Assembly (NCBI GenBank): GCA_042091225.1
Contig: JBELHW010000010.1
Span: forward strand, 1 to 49,625
Origin: JABAYQ01 sp042091225
GTDB taxonomy: Bacteria; Bacteroidota; Bacteroidia; Flavobacteriales; UBA7312
Reading direction: 5' to 3'
DNA length: 49,625 nt
Shown here: positions 6,925 to 16,162 of the stretch, one piece after another
How the letters are laid out: every line of letters starts with the position of its first letter
Numbering within the stretch: the stretch's first letter is position 1
Notes under the pieces: generated by a model
The model's database searches: none
What the model was told of the DNA's origin: nothing
The model's input: the letters and a program-made list of their open reading frames with translations, nothing else
Translations under genes and position numbers: made by a program

Positions 6925-8346
6925 ATGTTAGAAAAGAAAATTTATTCACTTTTAATACACAACCTTCAACAGAAACCAACTAAGTTACAGGAGAAGGCTC
7001 TTAAAATGTTATCTAATTTTGTTGAGGATATTAACGAGAGAGGAATTTTCTTACTTAAAGGATACGCTGGTACTGGAAAAACAACTTTAGTTAGCTCTTT
7101 AGTTAAAAGTTTATTGCCAATGGGAAAAAAGTCAGTTTTGTTAGCGCCAACTGGCAGAGCTGCAAAAATTTTATCATTGTATTCTAAAAAGACTGCTTTT
7201 ACAATTCATAAAAAAATATATTGGTTCAAGACCAATTCTTTTGGCAATTCTTTTTTAAGTCTTCAAGAAAACAAACACACTAATACTATTTTTATTGTTG
7301 ATGAAGCATCTATGATTCCTGATAATTCTGAAAAAGGATTTGGAGGAAGAAACTTGTTAGACGATCTTATAGAATATGTTTATTGTGGAGTTAATTGTAA
7401 GCTAATTTTGGTTGGGGATACTGCTCAATTACCTCCAGTTCATCTTGAGGTTAGTCCTGCTTTGAATAAAAAAATATTGCTAGATAATTACCAAAAAGAT
7501 GTATTAGAAATTGAACTAACTCAAGTGGTTCGTCAACAATCCGATTCTTCTATATTAAGCAATGCGACAAGTTTGAGAGATTTAATTAGAATGAATAGCT
7601 CTACATACCCGTCAATAGACTGTATAAATGATGTAGTTAAATTAAATGAAGGAATAGATATTCAAGATGCTTTAGAAGATTCCTATAGTTTGGATGGAGT
7701 AGAAGAAACAGTTGTTGTTTGCAGGTCTAATAAAAGAGCAAATTTGTATAATCAGCAAATCAGAGCGAGAATAAGGTTTCAAGAAGATGAAATCTCTGTA
7801 GGAGATTTTATAATGGTCGTTAGAAATAACTATCATTGGTTGCCATCTACTTCTGAAGCAGGTTTTATTGCTAATGGTGATACTGCAGAAGTGTTAAGAA
7901 TTTATGAGTTTAATGACCTTTATGAGTTTAGATTTGCAAGAATTATAATTCGTTTAATTGACTTTCCTGATATGGAGGATTTAGAAGTGGTAATTTTGTT
8001 AGATTTGTTACAAAACGACTCGCCCGGACTTAGCTTCGATCAATACAAAAAGTTGTTCTCAAATGTTGAAAAAGATTATTCAGATATTCCTAAAAAATAT
8101 GAACGGATGAAAGAAATAAAAAAGAATCCGTTTTTAAATGCATTACAAGTTAAGTTTGCTTATGCTGTTACTTGTCATAAATCTCAAGGAGGTCAATGGA
8201 AAAATGTATTCGTAGAGCAAGGCTTTTTCAATGATGATATGTTAAATAAAGAATACTTGAGATGGTTATACACTGCATTTACAAGAGCAACATCTAAGCT
8301 TTACCTGATAAATTTTAAAAAAGATTTTTTCAAAAATAATATTTAG
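6925..8346 (+). CDS. RecD/Dda-like superfamily 1B DNA helicase
   Basis: ATP-driven 5'-3' DNA helicase of the RecD2/Dda type, about 473 residues, common in Bacteroidota and often annotated as exodeoxyribonuclease V subunit. Visible in order: Walker A LLKGYAGTGKTTLVSSL, motif Ia LLAPTGRAAKIL, Walker B FIVDEASMI, motif III LVGDTAQLPPV, a motif IV region ELTQVVRQ, and the C-terminal UvrD_C_2 motifs YAVTCHKSQGGQW and WLYTAFTRATSKLYLI. A GTG at 6904 is in frame, but the promoter box at 6897-6904 covers it, so I use ATG 6925. No RecB or RecC gene is nearby. The acyltransferase gene follows after 2 bp. Confidence 0.93.
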   Translation: MLEKKIYSLLIHNLQQKPTKLQEKALKMLSNFVEDINERGIFLLKGYAGTGKTTLVSSLVKSLLPMGKKSVLLAPTGRAAKILSLYSKKTAFTIHKKIYWFKTNSFGNSFLSLQENKHTNTIFIVDEASMIPDNSEKGFGGRNLLDDLIEYVYCGVNCKLILVGDTAQLPPVHLEVSPALNKKILLDNYQKDVLEIELTQVVRQQSDSSILSNATSLRDLIRMNSSTYPSIDCINDVVKLNEGIDIQDALEDSYSLDGVEETVVVCRSNKRANLYNQQIRARIRFQEDEISVGDFIMVVRNNYHWLPSTSEAGFIANGDTAEVLRIYEFNDLYEFRFARIIIRLIDFPDMEDLEVVILLDLLQNDSPGLSFDQYKKLFSNVEKDYSDIPKKYERMKEIKKNPFLNALQVKFAYAVTCHKSQGGQWKNVFVEQGFFNDDMLNKEYLRWLYTAFTRATSKLYLINFKKDFFKNNI

Positions 8347-8348
8347 CC

Positions 8349-8900
8349 ATGGTTTTCTTAAGTAAACTTTTATTCAATATTTTGGGTTGGTCCAGTGGTA
8401 AAGTAGTAGAAAAGAAACATACTAAATATTTAATTGTTGTTGCTCCACATACTTCAAACTTTGACTTTATATACGGAATACTTTTTGCTTTTCAACTGGG
8501 TTTTAGAGTCCGATATTTTGCAAAAAAAGAATTATTTCATTGGTCATCATCTTGGTTTTTTAAAGCTCTTGGAGGTATTCCGGTAAATAGGGATAAAAAA
8601 AATAATTTAGTGTCTCATATAACAGATGTTTTTAACTCTCATGAAAAACTGATTGTTGGAATTGCTCCAGAAGGAACACGTAAAAGTGTACGAAAATGGA
8701 AAACAGGATTTTACTACATAGCTTTAGAAGCAAAAATTCCTATTGCTTTAGCATATTTAGATTATAAAGAAAAGAAGGCAGGAATTGGATTAGTTGTTTA
8801 TCCGAGTGGAGACATAAAAAAAGATTTTCAAATTATAGAGAACTTTTACTCAGAAATAAATCCTAAATATCCAACCCATTACAACAAAAAAATATTTTAA
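8349..8900 (+). CDS. 1-acyl-sn-glycerol-3-phosphate acyltransferase family protein
   Basis: PlsC-type acyltransferase that moves an acyl chain onto a glycerophosphate or related lipid at the cytoplasmic membrane. Visible: the catalytic H-x4-D motif in APHTSNFDF near residue 32-40, FAKKELFHW, the substrate motif GGIPVNRDKK, and APEGTRKS near 104-111. The 183-residue length is at the short end of the family, and the form with APHTSNFD is common in Bacteroidota. Exact acceptor unknown. It starts 2 bp after the helicase stop and shares its transcript. A strong bidirectional hairpin terminator follows. Confidence 0.88.
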   Translation: MVFLSKLLFNILGWSSGKVVEKKHTKYLIVVAPHTSNFDFIYGILFAFQLGFRVRYFAKKELFHWSSSWFFKALGGIPVNRDKKNNLVSHITDVFNSHEKLIVGIAPEGTRKSVRKWKTGFYYIALEAKIPIALAYLDYKEKKAGIGLVVYPSGDIKKDFQIIENFYSEINPKYPTHYNKKIF

Positions 8901-8902
8901 AA

Positions 8903-8937
8903 AAAAAGAGCACTTATTTAAAATAAGTGCTCTTTTT
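8903..8937. terminator. Bidirectional intrinsic terminator
   Basis: A perfect 16-bp inverted repeat (AAAAAGAGCACTTATT and its complement) with a 3-nt loop lies between the convergent acyltransferase and lipoprotein genes. The A and T runs at its ends make it a terminator on both strands. Confidence 0.92.
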
Positions 8938-8952
8938 AGAAAGTTTTTGTAA

Positions 8953-9942
8953 TTATGGTAAATTATCAATAATAGTTTGCAAATCTTCCTCACTCACAGG
9001 AGTTAAGCTATTTATTTCTTCAACATGATTATTTGTTAAAGTGGTATTTGTAAGATTATAATAAAAAATGCTATCTATTTCTGAAATAGTTACAAATGTT
9101 ATATCCATTCCTACCGGAGTTGAATATCCACTACCAAGATCGAAATTACTATCATTATCATAATCATGCATATTAGCCACTGAGTTTATATCACTGTAAT
9201 AAATAAATATCAGCGTATTTGATCCGTTGTGATCATCAGGCAAGATTACATTTACCCCAGTTAAAGGGTCAGTAGAGTTGTAAAAATAATCGCAGTTTAT
9301 CCATCCAATTGAATCCATCGTAAAGTTGTAATTAAAGAAGCCAATTTCACCGTTTGGATTAAATGTTGTGTCGTTTGCAGTTACAATAGTTACTGTGTCT
9401 TCTAAAGATACATCCCATCCAAAGTCATTATTGCCATCTAGTGATCCGTCAAAAAACTGCATAGCTTCTCCGGTATTGGAAGGAATGCTAATTTCAACTG
9501 GTTCACTATCATTAATGCTTAGCTGTTGTCCGTTTTGTCGAGCATCTAAATATATAATTCCGCCAGAGACTAGTAATTGACCATCGTTTGTGAATGTTGG
9601 TCTATTTAACTTTAACATTTCTTTTTTGCTAAGAGCGTCAATTATTTCAATAGTAAAGTTTCCACTTACAGGAGTGCCGTCCGAATAAGTAAAAGTATTA
9701 GGGCCAAAACTTACATTGAAAAAATTGGAGGTTGTAATCGTTTGTGTTGAAGAGCTCGAAGTAATGTTAAATTGCTCGGTTTCATCTTCAATATTCTCAC
9801 TAAAATAGGCAAAAACCTGGCTGGTAATCGTCGGATTTATGTTGTTTGGTAAAACAATTGTATCCGGATCAGTTTTTTCGCAAGAATTAAATATAAAACC
9901 GATTGTAATTACAAATACAATTAAAAGGCTAGAATTTTTCAT
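8953..9942 (-). CDS. Putative lipoprotein of unknown function
   Basis: A 329-residue secreted protein. The N-terminus has a basic start, a hydrophobic run (LLIVFVITIGFIF) and a lipobox-like NSC with Cys near residue 20, so it is probably lipid-anchored. After it come threonine/serine/asparagine-rich beta-strand sequence and a segment with GTPVSGNFTIEIIDALSKKEML, which resembles the carboxypeptidase-regulatory or beta-sandwich modules seen in other Bacteroidota lipoproteins; no enzyme motif was found. It is a single-gene unit flanked by the terminator at 8903-8937 and a good promoter at 9971-10000. I do not recognise a named family. Confidence 0.8.
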   Translation of the reverse strand: MKNSSLLIVFVITIGFIFNSCEKTDPDTIVLPNNINPTITSQVFAYFSENIEDETEQFNITSSSSTQTITTSNFFNVSFGPNTFTYSDGTPVSGNFTIEIIDALSKKEMLKLNRPTFTNDGQLLVSGGIIYLDARQNGQQLSINDSEPVEISIPSNTGEAMQFFDGSLDGNNDFGWDVSLEDTVTIVTANDTTFNPNGEIGFFNYNFTMDSIGWINCDYFYNSTDPLTGVNVILPDDHNGSNTLIFIYYSDINSVANMHDYDNDSNFDLGSGYSTPVGMDITFVTISEIDSIFYYNLTNTTLTNNHVEEINSLTPVSEEDLQTIIDNLP

Positions 9943-9970
9943 TTTGGTTGTTATTTTTAAGATTAATTTT

Positions 9971-10000
9971 TAAAGATATTAATAAGTTGATATTAGTCAA
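9971..10000 (-). promoter_or_regulatory. Promoter (TTG, 19 bp, TATCTTTA) before the lipoprotein gene
   Basis: On the minus strand, TTG at 10000-9998 is followed after exactly 19 bp by TATCTTTA (9978-9971), one base from the TAnnTTTG consensus, 28 nt before the ATG. Both elements and their spacing fit a Bacteroidota sigma-A promoter. Confidence 0.65.
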
Positions 10001-10040
10001 AATCTCATTATATAATCTCTTACTAATTCATTAATAAATT

Positions 10041-11267
10041 TTATGCCATTTGTTTTTGCAAACCTTTGTCAAGAGCATCTAAAAATTCTTCTGTAGTTAC
10101 ATAATGACTTTCATTTAAGCTTTTCCCATGTATACATAAAGCTAAATCTTTTGTCATCGTTCCACTTTCAACAGTATTTATACAAACGCTCTCAAGAGTT
10201 GAGCAAAAGTCAATTAACGATTGGTTATTATCTAGTTTCCCTCTAAATGCTAATCCTCTTGTCCATGCAAAAATAGATGCAATCGGATTTGTAGAAGTTT
10301 TATTTCCTTGTTGGTGTTGTCTGTAATGTCTTGTTACCGTTCCATGAGCTGCTTCTGCCTCCATAACGTCTCCTTCTGGAGTTACTAAAGTGGAAGTCAT
10401 TAAGCCTAAAGAACCAAAACCCTGAGCAACTGTGTCAGATTGTACATCGCCGTCATAATTCTTACACGCCCAAACGAACGCTCCGTTCCATTTAAGAGCA
10501 GCAGCAACCATATCATCTATTAACCTATGCTCATAAGTTATGCCATTTTTTTCAAAATCTAATTTAAATTCGTTTTGATAAACTTCCTCAAAAATATCCT
10601 TAAATCTACCGTCGTAAGCTTTTAAAATAGTATTCTTGGTTGAAAGATATAATGGCCATCCTTTCGATAAGGCTTGATTGAAACAAGAGCGAGCAAAACC
10701 ATAAATTGATTCGTCAGTATTATACATACTCATAGCAACTCCTCCAGTTCCTTCATAATTATAAACTTCCCAACTTATTTTTTCGCCATTTTCTGGCTCA
10801 AATGTCATTGTTAACTTACCTTTTCCTTTAATAACAGTGTCGGTTGCCTTGTATTGATCACCAAACGCATGACGTCCTATGCATATAGGCTGTGTCCAGT
10901 TAGGGACTAATCTTGGAACATTTTTACAAATAATTGGCTCACGAAAAACAGTTCCTCCAACTATATTACGAATTGTGCCGTTTGGAGATCTCCACATTTT
11001 CTTTAATCCAAATTCCTCAACCCTTTCTTCATCAGGAGTAATTGTAGCACATTTGATGCCGACCTTGTATTTTTTTATAGCGTTAGCGGCATCAATTGTA
11101 ATTTGGTCGTCAGTCTCATCTCTACTTTCCATTCCCAAATCGTAATATTTTACTTCTAAATCTAGATAAGGAAAAATCAATTTATCTTTTATAAAAGTCC
11201 AAATTATACGAGTCATCTCATCTCCATCCAATTCTACTATTGGTTGATCAACTTTAATTTTATTCAT
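10041..11267 (-). CDS. icd: Isocitrate dehydrogenase, NADP-dependent, eukaryote-like type
   Basis: TCA-cycle enzyme: oxidises isocitrate to 2-oxoglutarate with NADP+. The 408 residues follow the dimeric eukaryote-like family, with VELDGDEMTRIIW at the start, the substrate-binding SPNGTIRNIVGGTVFREPI near 96-114, the metal-binding region DDMVAAALKWNGAFVWACKNYDGDVQSD, and GSLGLMTSTLV and AAHGTVTRHYRQHQQG near the C-terminus. It is the third gene in the same orientation as dnaX and the M16 peptidase (38 bp after the latter), but a TAnnTTTG box in that gap suggests its own promoter. Aconitase, the preceding step, is encoded separately at 22522-24789. Confidence 0.97.
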   Translation of the reverse strand: MNKIKVDQPIVELDGDEMTRIIWTFIKDKLIFPYLDLEVKYYDLGMESRDETDDQITIDAANAIKKYKVGIKCATITPDEERVEEFGLKKMWRSPNGTIRNIVGGTVFREPIICKNVPRLVPNWTQPICIGRHAFGDQYKATDTVIKGKGKLTMTFEPENGEKISWEVYNYEGTGGVAMSMYNTDESIYGFARSCFNQALSKGWPLYLSTKNTILKAYDGRFKDIFEEVYQNEFKLDFEKNGITYEHRLIDDMVAAALKWNGAFVWACKNYDGDVQSDTVAQGFGSLGLMTSTLVTPEGDVMEAEAAHGTVTRHYRQHQQGNKTSTNPIASIFAWTRGLAFRGKLDNNQSLIDFCSTLESVCINTVESGTMTKDLALCIHGKSLNESHYVTTEEFLDALDKGLQKQMA

Positions 11268-11292
11268 TTCTTTTGTTTTAAATTTTGGTTTG

Positions 11293-11300
11293 CAAATTTA
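11293..11300 (-). promoter_or_regulatory. -7 box TAAATTTG before icd
   Basis: Exact TAnnTTTG on the minus strand in the 38-bp gap between the M16 gene and icd, 25 nt before the ATG. A TTG lies only 13 bp upstream, so the -33 element is poor. Confidence 0.45.
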
Positions 11301-11305
11301 TAATT

Positions 11306-14221
11306 TTAGTATCCAAATACTTCTTCTAAACTCAAAAATTTGACAGGGCCATATTCTTTTAGAGCTTCAATGTCTAACTCGTCTTTTGATCCTAGAACAA
11401 GTATAGTATAATCGTTTCCACTCATGTGATCATTGTGAAATGAAACTATATTTTCCATTGAGTAAGAATCAATATTATTAAAAATATCTTGTCTCATGTC
11501 GTAGTCGTAGCCTAATCTTTTTGCCGACTCGAAACTAAATAGAATATCGTCTTTTGTTATTCTTTCAGTTCTTATTTTTTGAATAACTGCTTCTTTTGCA
11601 TTTGCTAAATTAGCATTTACCTGTGGCAAATCATTTAGTAACTCATTCATACCAATCATAGCCTCACTCAATTTATCTGTTTGAGTACCTATATATGCCG
11701 TAACATAGTGCGACTTGTCATCATTTCTAGGAGTACTGTATGCGCTGTAGACCGAATAAGCTAAAGCTTTTGACTCTCTCAAAGTCTGGAATACAATAGA
11801 GCCCATAGAGCCACCAAAGTATTCGTTGTGTAGCTTTATTAATGGCATTTTTTCCGATTGGAATTGATCTCCTTTAGCAACCATTAAAATTTCAGTTTGT
11901 TTCATGTCATAATCTACCACATACACATTTGTAGAGTTAATTTCTTTTTCATCAAACTCAGACCCTTGCTCCGCTTCCATTAAAGTTTCAGGAGTCTTAT
12001 GTAATTCAGAAAGGGTAGAACTTACTTGCTCTATTGATTGAGAACCATAGTAAAGGATTCTATGATTGTAAGAAGTCATAGATTTTATTATATCAATTAG
12101 TTCCTCGCTCGTCATGTCTAAAATTTCTTGAGTAGAAAGAGAGTTAGTGAAAGGGTTAATAGCACCATATTTTGCATAATTTACCATTCCTCTTCTTAAA
12201 ATAATTGACTTATTTAATTTCTGATCTTCTCTATTTTTGATAATATCATTTTTTAAGTTAGTCAGTGCTTCCTCATTAGGAATAACATTTGAAAGCAGAT
12301 TTTCAAATAGCTTTACAGATTCTTTAAAGTTTTCGCTTAATCCGGTTAAAGAAATATAGCTTTGTTCTTCTTGACTACTTACATTTACTTCACAGCCTAA
12401 TTTATAAAACTCTTCTTTTTTCTGTAAAGGGGGTATTTCTTCTGTTCCTAAATAATTTAAATATTTAATAGCCATATTTAATTTAGGATTATTGTTGTTT
12501 CCTCTATCGGAGATGTAAAAAAGCTTAAACCTATCATTTTCAATATTTTCTTTATAAAAAAGAGTGACATTATTAACTTTACCATTCTTAATATCTTCTT
12601 TATAATTTAGAAATTCAGGCTCAATATTTTCTGTTTCCTTTTCAGTAATATAAGTTAAGAATTGCGAAGAAGTATCTCTATTTACCTCTACCGGAGTAAT
12701 AGCTGGTTTAGTAACTTTCTTGATAGATTTGTCTTCACCAATAAATTTATTTACTAAAACGTAGTTATTTTTGTAATACTTATTAGCTACTTCCATAACT
12801 TCTTCTTTTGTAATGCTTTCTAGTACACTCATTTCGTCAACATATGTCTGCCAATCAATACCAAGAATAAAAGACTGAACAAAGTCATCAGCTCTTGACG
12901 AATTACTCTCTAATCTTTTTGTTTTACTTAATTTCAAGTCGTTGATTACTGCAGGTATAAGCCAATCTGGGAATTCGCCTTTTTTAACTAATTCAACTTG
13001 ACTTAATAATAAATCTTTTACTTCCTCAAGAGATTGATTTTGTTTAGGTACGCCTAACAAAATGTGAGTACTATAATCTTTTAAGGTGTAAGGAAAACAG
13101 CTTGCTTGAAGTAATTTTTGTTTTTGACTTAAGTTTAAATCTATAAGTCCTGCTTGGCTATTACTTAATATCATATCAATAATTGTCATAACTTTTGTTT
13201 CTCTTTCAGCAGCTCCTGGAAAACGGAATCCCATGTATAATCTTTCTGCATCGGGACCATAAACATCTTTTACAATAGGTGAAGTAATTTCTTGTTCGAT
13301 GCCTGGAACAAAAATAGGATCTTCTTTTCTTTCAAATTCTCCGAAAGTTCCTTTTATCCAAGTAATAACTGAATCTGGATTAAAATCACCAGACATACAA
13401 ATTGCCATATTGTTTGGCACATAGTTTTTGTTAAAATATTTTCTTATTTCTTTAAGAGACGGATTTTTCAAATGATCTATTGTACCAATAGTTGTTTGAG
13501 TTCCGTATGTGTGGTTTTGGTATAAACCAGAGAGTAGAGCTTCAAACATCTTTCTTCCATCATTATCAAGGCCTCTATTTTTTTCTTCATAAACAGCTTC
13601 AAGCTCAGTATGAAATAGTCTAAAAACAGGATTTCTAAATCTTTCTGCCTCTATATCGAGCCATGTTTTAAGTTGATTAGAAGGAATGTCGTTAACATAA
13701 ACAGTAGATTCTGCTGAAGTATAAGCATTAGTTCCTTTAGCCCCGATTCCTGATATCATTTTGTCATATTCATTAGCAATTGCAAATTTTGCAGCCTCAC
13801 CTGAAACAGAGTCAATTTGACTCCAAATTTCGTTTCTTTTGACCTCATCATCCATGCTAGTTCTTCTGTATTGCTCATAGAGCTCTTCAATTTGATCGAG
13901 CAAAACCTTTTCAGAAGTATAGTCTAAAGTTCCATACTTGTCCGTACCCTTAAATAACATGTGTTCCAAATAGTGAGCTAGTCCGGTAGCATCCGCAGGA
14001 TCATTTTTAGCACCAGCATTTATCGCAATATAAGTCTGAACTCTTGGCGCATCTTTATAAGTTGTTAAATATACTTTAAGCCCATTTTCTAAGGTATATA
14101 CTCTAGCGTTAGTAGGGTCGTTTTTTGCACTTTCATAATTATTGTTCATATATTTTGCTACGTTAAGTATTGTTAGAACTACAGCTCCTACAATTAATAA
14201 ATAGGTGATTTTTGTTTTCAT
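11306..14221 (-). CDS. M16 family zinc metallopeptidase (pitrilysin/insulinase type)
   Basis: A 971-residue peptidase with two M16 halves. The N-terminus has a hydrophobic signal or anchor (residues 5-23), so it acts in the periplasm or at the membrane. The inverted zinc motif HYLEH is at residues 83-87 (LAHYLEHMLFKGT), with the distal glutamate in the ELEAVYEEKN segment. The C-terminal half has no second zinc motif, as usual; it carries MGSIVFQTLRESKALAYSVYSAY, the substrate-binding R/Y region. It lies 13 bp after dnaX and is probably cotranscribed; icd follows by 38 bp. Substrate not deducible. Confidence 0.93.
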   Translation of the reverse strand: MKTKITYLLIVGAVVLTILNVAKYMNNNYESAKNDPTNARVYTLENGLKVYLTTYKDAPRVQTYIAINAGAKNDPADATGLAHYLEHMLFKGTDKYGTLDYTSEKVLLDQIEELYEQYRRTSMDDEVKRNEIWSQIDSVSGEAAKFAIANEYDKMISGIGAKGTNAYTSAESTVYVNDIPSNQLKTWLDIEAERFRNPVFRLFHTELEAVYEEKNRGLDNDGRKMFEALLSGLYQNHTYGTQTTIGTIDHLKNPSLKEIRKYFNKNYVPNNMAICMSGDFNPDSVITWIKGTFGEFERKEDPIFVPGIEQEITSPIVKDVYGPDAERLYMGFRFPGAAERETKVMTIIDMILSNSQAGLIDLNLSQKQKLLQASCFPYTLKDYSTHILLGVPKQNQSLEEVKDLLLSQVELVKKGEFPDWLIPAVINDLKLSKTKRLESNSSRADDFVQSFILGIDWQTYVDEMSVLESITKEEVMEVANKYYKNNYVLVNKFIGEDKSIKKVTKPAITPVEVNRDTSSQFLTYITEKETENIEPEFLNYKEDIKNGKVNNVTLFYKENIENDRFKLFYISDRGNNNNPKLNMAIKYLNYLGTEEIPPLQKKEEFYKLGCEVNVSSQEEQSYISLTGLSENFKESVKLFENLLSNVIPNEEALTNLKNDIIKNREDQKLNKSIILRRGMVNYAKYGAINPFTNSLSTQEILDMTSEELIDIIKSMTSYNHRILYYGSQSIEQVSSTLSELHKTPETLMEAEQGSEFDEKEINSTNVYVVDYDMKQTEILMVAKGDQFQSEKMPLIKLHNEYFGGSMGSIVFQTLRESKALAYSVYSAYSTPRNDDKSHYVTAYIGTQTDKLSEAMIGMNELLNDLPQVNANLANAKEAVIQKIRTERITKDDILFSFESAKRLGYDYDMRQDIFNNIDSYSMENIVSFHNDHMSGNDYTILVLGSKDELDIEALKEYGPVKFLSLEEVFGY

Positions 14222-14234
14222 GATAAAAATTTAA

Positions 14235-16019
14235 TTAATAATCTATTTCTAAGTTAAAATGATCTTTTAATTTTAATAAGGATTCATTTTCAATTGCCAT
14301 TTTTTTAAACTTGTCTTCAGAAGTATAAGCTTTAATTTCGCTTTCTTCAATTTTATTTATTTTTATTTTTATGTTCAGCTTATCATTTAATAAGTTGTTT
14401 TTTAAGAACTTTAACAAATCTAAATATTCTTCCTTAAACACTTCTTCCTGAACTTTATTGTCCAAACTGACTTCTATAATATAATCTGAGATAAGTTTTC
14501 CTTTTTTTGATTTTAAAATACTTAAAAAGTTATGTTTTCCTGATTTTTCGTTTAAGGAAAAAAAATCAGTCCAGCTTTTATCTAACTCAGCTTGAGTAAA
14601 TTTTTGTTCATTCTCTGATATTTCTTCTTTAGGTTTGCTTTCTTTTTCATTTTTCTGTGCAAAAGGATTTATGGAAATCGTTCTGCTTTTTCTTGCAACC
14701 CTTTTTTGAACACTAACATTATTAGTTTCAATTGTTATTTCTTCAACAATATTTGCAATTTTATCCTCTTTTATACTTTCTTCTTCTCTAACTTGAATTT
14801 TATTTTCTGAAATCTCTTTTGTAAATGACTCCTTTTTAGTCTTAATATTTGTTTCTTGGCTAGATTCGTTATTTGAGGAAGGTGATTTTACGTTAAAAGT
14901 TTTTTTTTCAGTATTTGTGTCTTGACTTAGGCCATAACCACACATTTTCATGAGGCTTAATTCTACCAATAGCCTTTGATTTTTACTCATTTTATAATTG
15001 ATGTCTGAAGAGCTACAAATATTGAGACAGAAAAGTAAAAAATCGTTAGAACATTCTTGAGATTGTTGTAGGTATTTTTCTTTTATAGTAGTTCCTACCT
15101 CCAATAATTCGATAGTAACATTGTCTTTACAAATTAATAAATCTCTAAAATGTTGGGCTAATCCGTTAAGGTAGTTTTGTCCATCAAATCCGTTATTTAG
15201 TATCTCGTTAAAAATAAATAAGGAATTAGGGATGTCATTTTTTAGTAAAGCATCTGTAGCTTTAAAAAAATAATCATAGTCTAAAATATTCAAATTTTCA
15301 ATTACAGAATTGTAATCTAATTTATTCCCAGAAAAACTTACAATTTGATCAAAAATAGATAAAGAATCTCTTAGTGCTCCATCCGACTTTTGTGCAATAA
15401 TGTGTAATGCATCTTCTTGTGCATCTATATTTTCGCTTTTTGCAACAAACTGTAAATGTTTTGCTATATCTTCAATTTGGATTCTTTTAAAATCAAAAAT
15501 TTGACATCGAGATAAAATTGTAGGAATAATTTTATGTTTTTCGGTAGTTGCTAAAATAAAAATTGCATGTGCTGGAGGCTCTTCAAGTGTTTTTAGAAAA
15601 GCATTGAATGCAGCTTGAGACAACATATGTATCTCATCTATAATATAAATGTTGTATTTACCTACTTGAGGAGCAAAGCGTACCTGATCTACTAATTCTC
15701 TTATTTTATCTACTCCATTGTTTGATGCAGCATCAAGTTCATGTATGTTGAATGAATGATTGTCGTTAAAACTTAAGCACGATTCACATTCGTTGCAGGC
15801 TTCTACTTTATTGGTAGGATTAAAACAATTGATTGTTTTGGCAAGAATTCTGGCGCAACTTGTTTTGCCAACACCTCGAGGACCACAAAATAAAAATGCT
15901 TGAGCTAAATGATTGTTCTGAATGGCATTTTTTAAGGTGCTTGTAATGGAGTGTTGACCAACTACTGTATTAAAGGTAGAAGGTCGGTATTTACGAGCTG
16001 AAACAACAAAATTTTCCAT
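14235..16019 (-). CDS. dnaX: DNA polymerase III subunit tau (and probably gamma), clamp loader
   Basis: ATPase subunit of the replicative clamp loader. The 594 residues show the entry segment SARKYRPSTFNTVVGQ, Walker A GPRGVGKT at 46-53, four zinc-ligand cysteines in the insert (C65 and the CNECESC group), IDEIHMLSQAAFNAFLKTLEEPP, and the sensor region ATTEKHKIIPTILSRCQ. The collar domain ends near residue 360. Codons 371-374 contain an A9 tract; both other frames stop within six codons, so slippage would give a product of 375-376 residues, the size of a gamma-like form. From there to the C-terminus the sequence is charged and low in complexity before a folded tau-type tail. First gene of the dnaX-M16 unit. 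Confidence 0.96.
   Translation of the reverse strand: MENFVVSARKYRPSTFNTVVGQHSITSTLKNAIQNNHLAQAFLFCGPRGVGKTSCARILAKTINCFNPTNKVEACNECESCLSFNDNHSFNIHELDAASNNGVDKIRELVDQVRFAPQVGKYNIYIIDEIHMLSQAAFNAFLKTLEEPPAHAIFILATTEKHKIIPTILSRCQIFDFKRIQIEDIAKHLQFVAKSENIDAQEDALHIIAQKSDGALRDSLSIFDQIVSFSGNKLDYNSVIENLNILDYDYFFKATDALLKNDIPNSLFIFNEILNNGFDGQNYLNGLAQHFRDLLICKDNVTIELLEVGTTIKEKYLQQSQECSNDFLLFCLNICSSSDINYKMSKNQRLLVELSLMKMCGYGLSQDTNTEKKTFNVKSPSSNNESSQETNIKTKKESFTKEISENKIQVREEESIKEDKIANIVEEITIETNNVSVQKRVARKSRTISINPFAQKNEKESKPKEEISENEQKFTQAELDKSWTDFFSLNEKSGKHNFLSILKSKKGKLISDYIIEVSLDNKVQEEVFKEEYLDLLKFLKNNLLNDKLNIKIKINKIEESEIKAYTSEDKFKKMAIENESLLKLKDHFNLEIDY
14900..14908 (-). other. dnaX: A9 tract in dnaX, candidate slippage site
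   Basis: Nine adenines on the coding strand: the two last bases of the Glu371 codon, Lys372, Lys373 and the first base of Thr374. Slipping back by one base or adding one A gives Asn-Phe-stop (375 residues); losing one A gives Leu-Leu-Thr-stop (376 residues). Same length and placement principle as the A9 slippage site of Thermus thermophilus dnaX. Confidence 0.6.
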
Positions 16020-16037
16020 TCATTTTAAAATGAGAAA

Positions 16038-16045
16038 CAAATATA
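16038..16045 (-). promoter_or_regulatory. -7 box TATATTTG before dnaX
   Basis: Exact TAnnTTTG on the minus strand, 18 nt before the dnaX ATG. The nearest TTG is 26 bp upstream, longer than usual. Confidence 0.55.
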
Positions 16046-16162
16046 CTATAATGTTTGAAATGAGGGTAAATCAATTGGTAAACTCTTTCATTTGCTAACT
16101 GTAAAAAGGTATGTTAAAAATTACTAATTTTATAGACAACTAATTACTTAAAGAAAAAAAAC

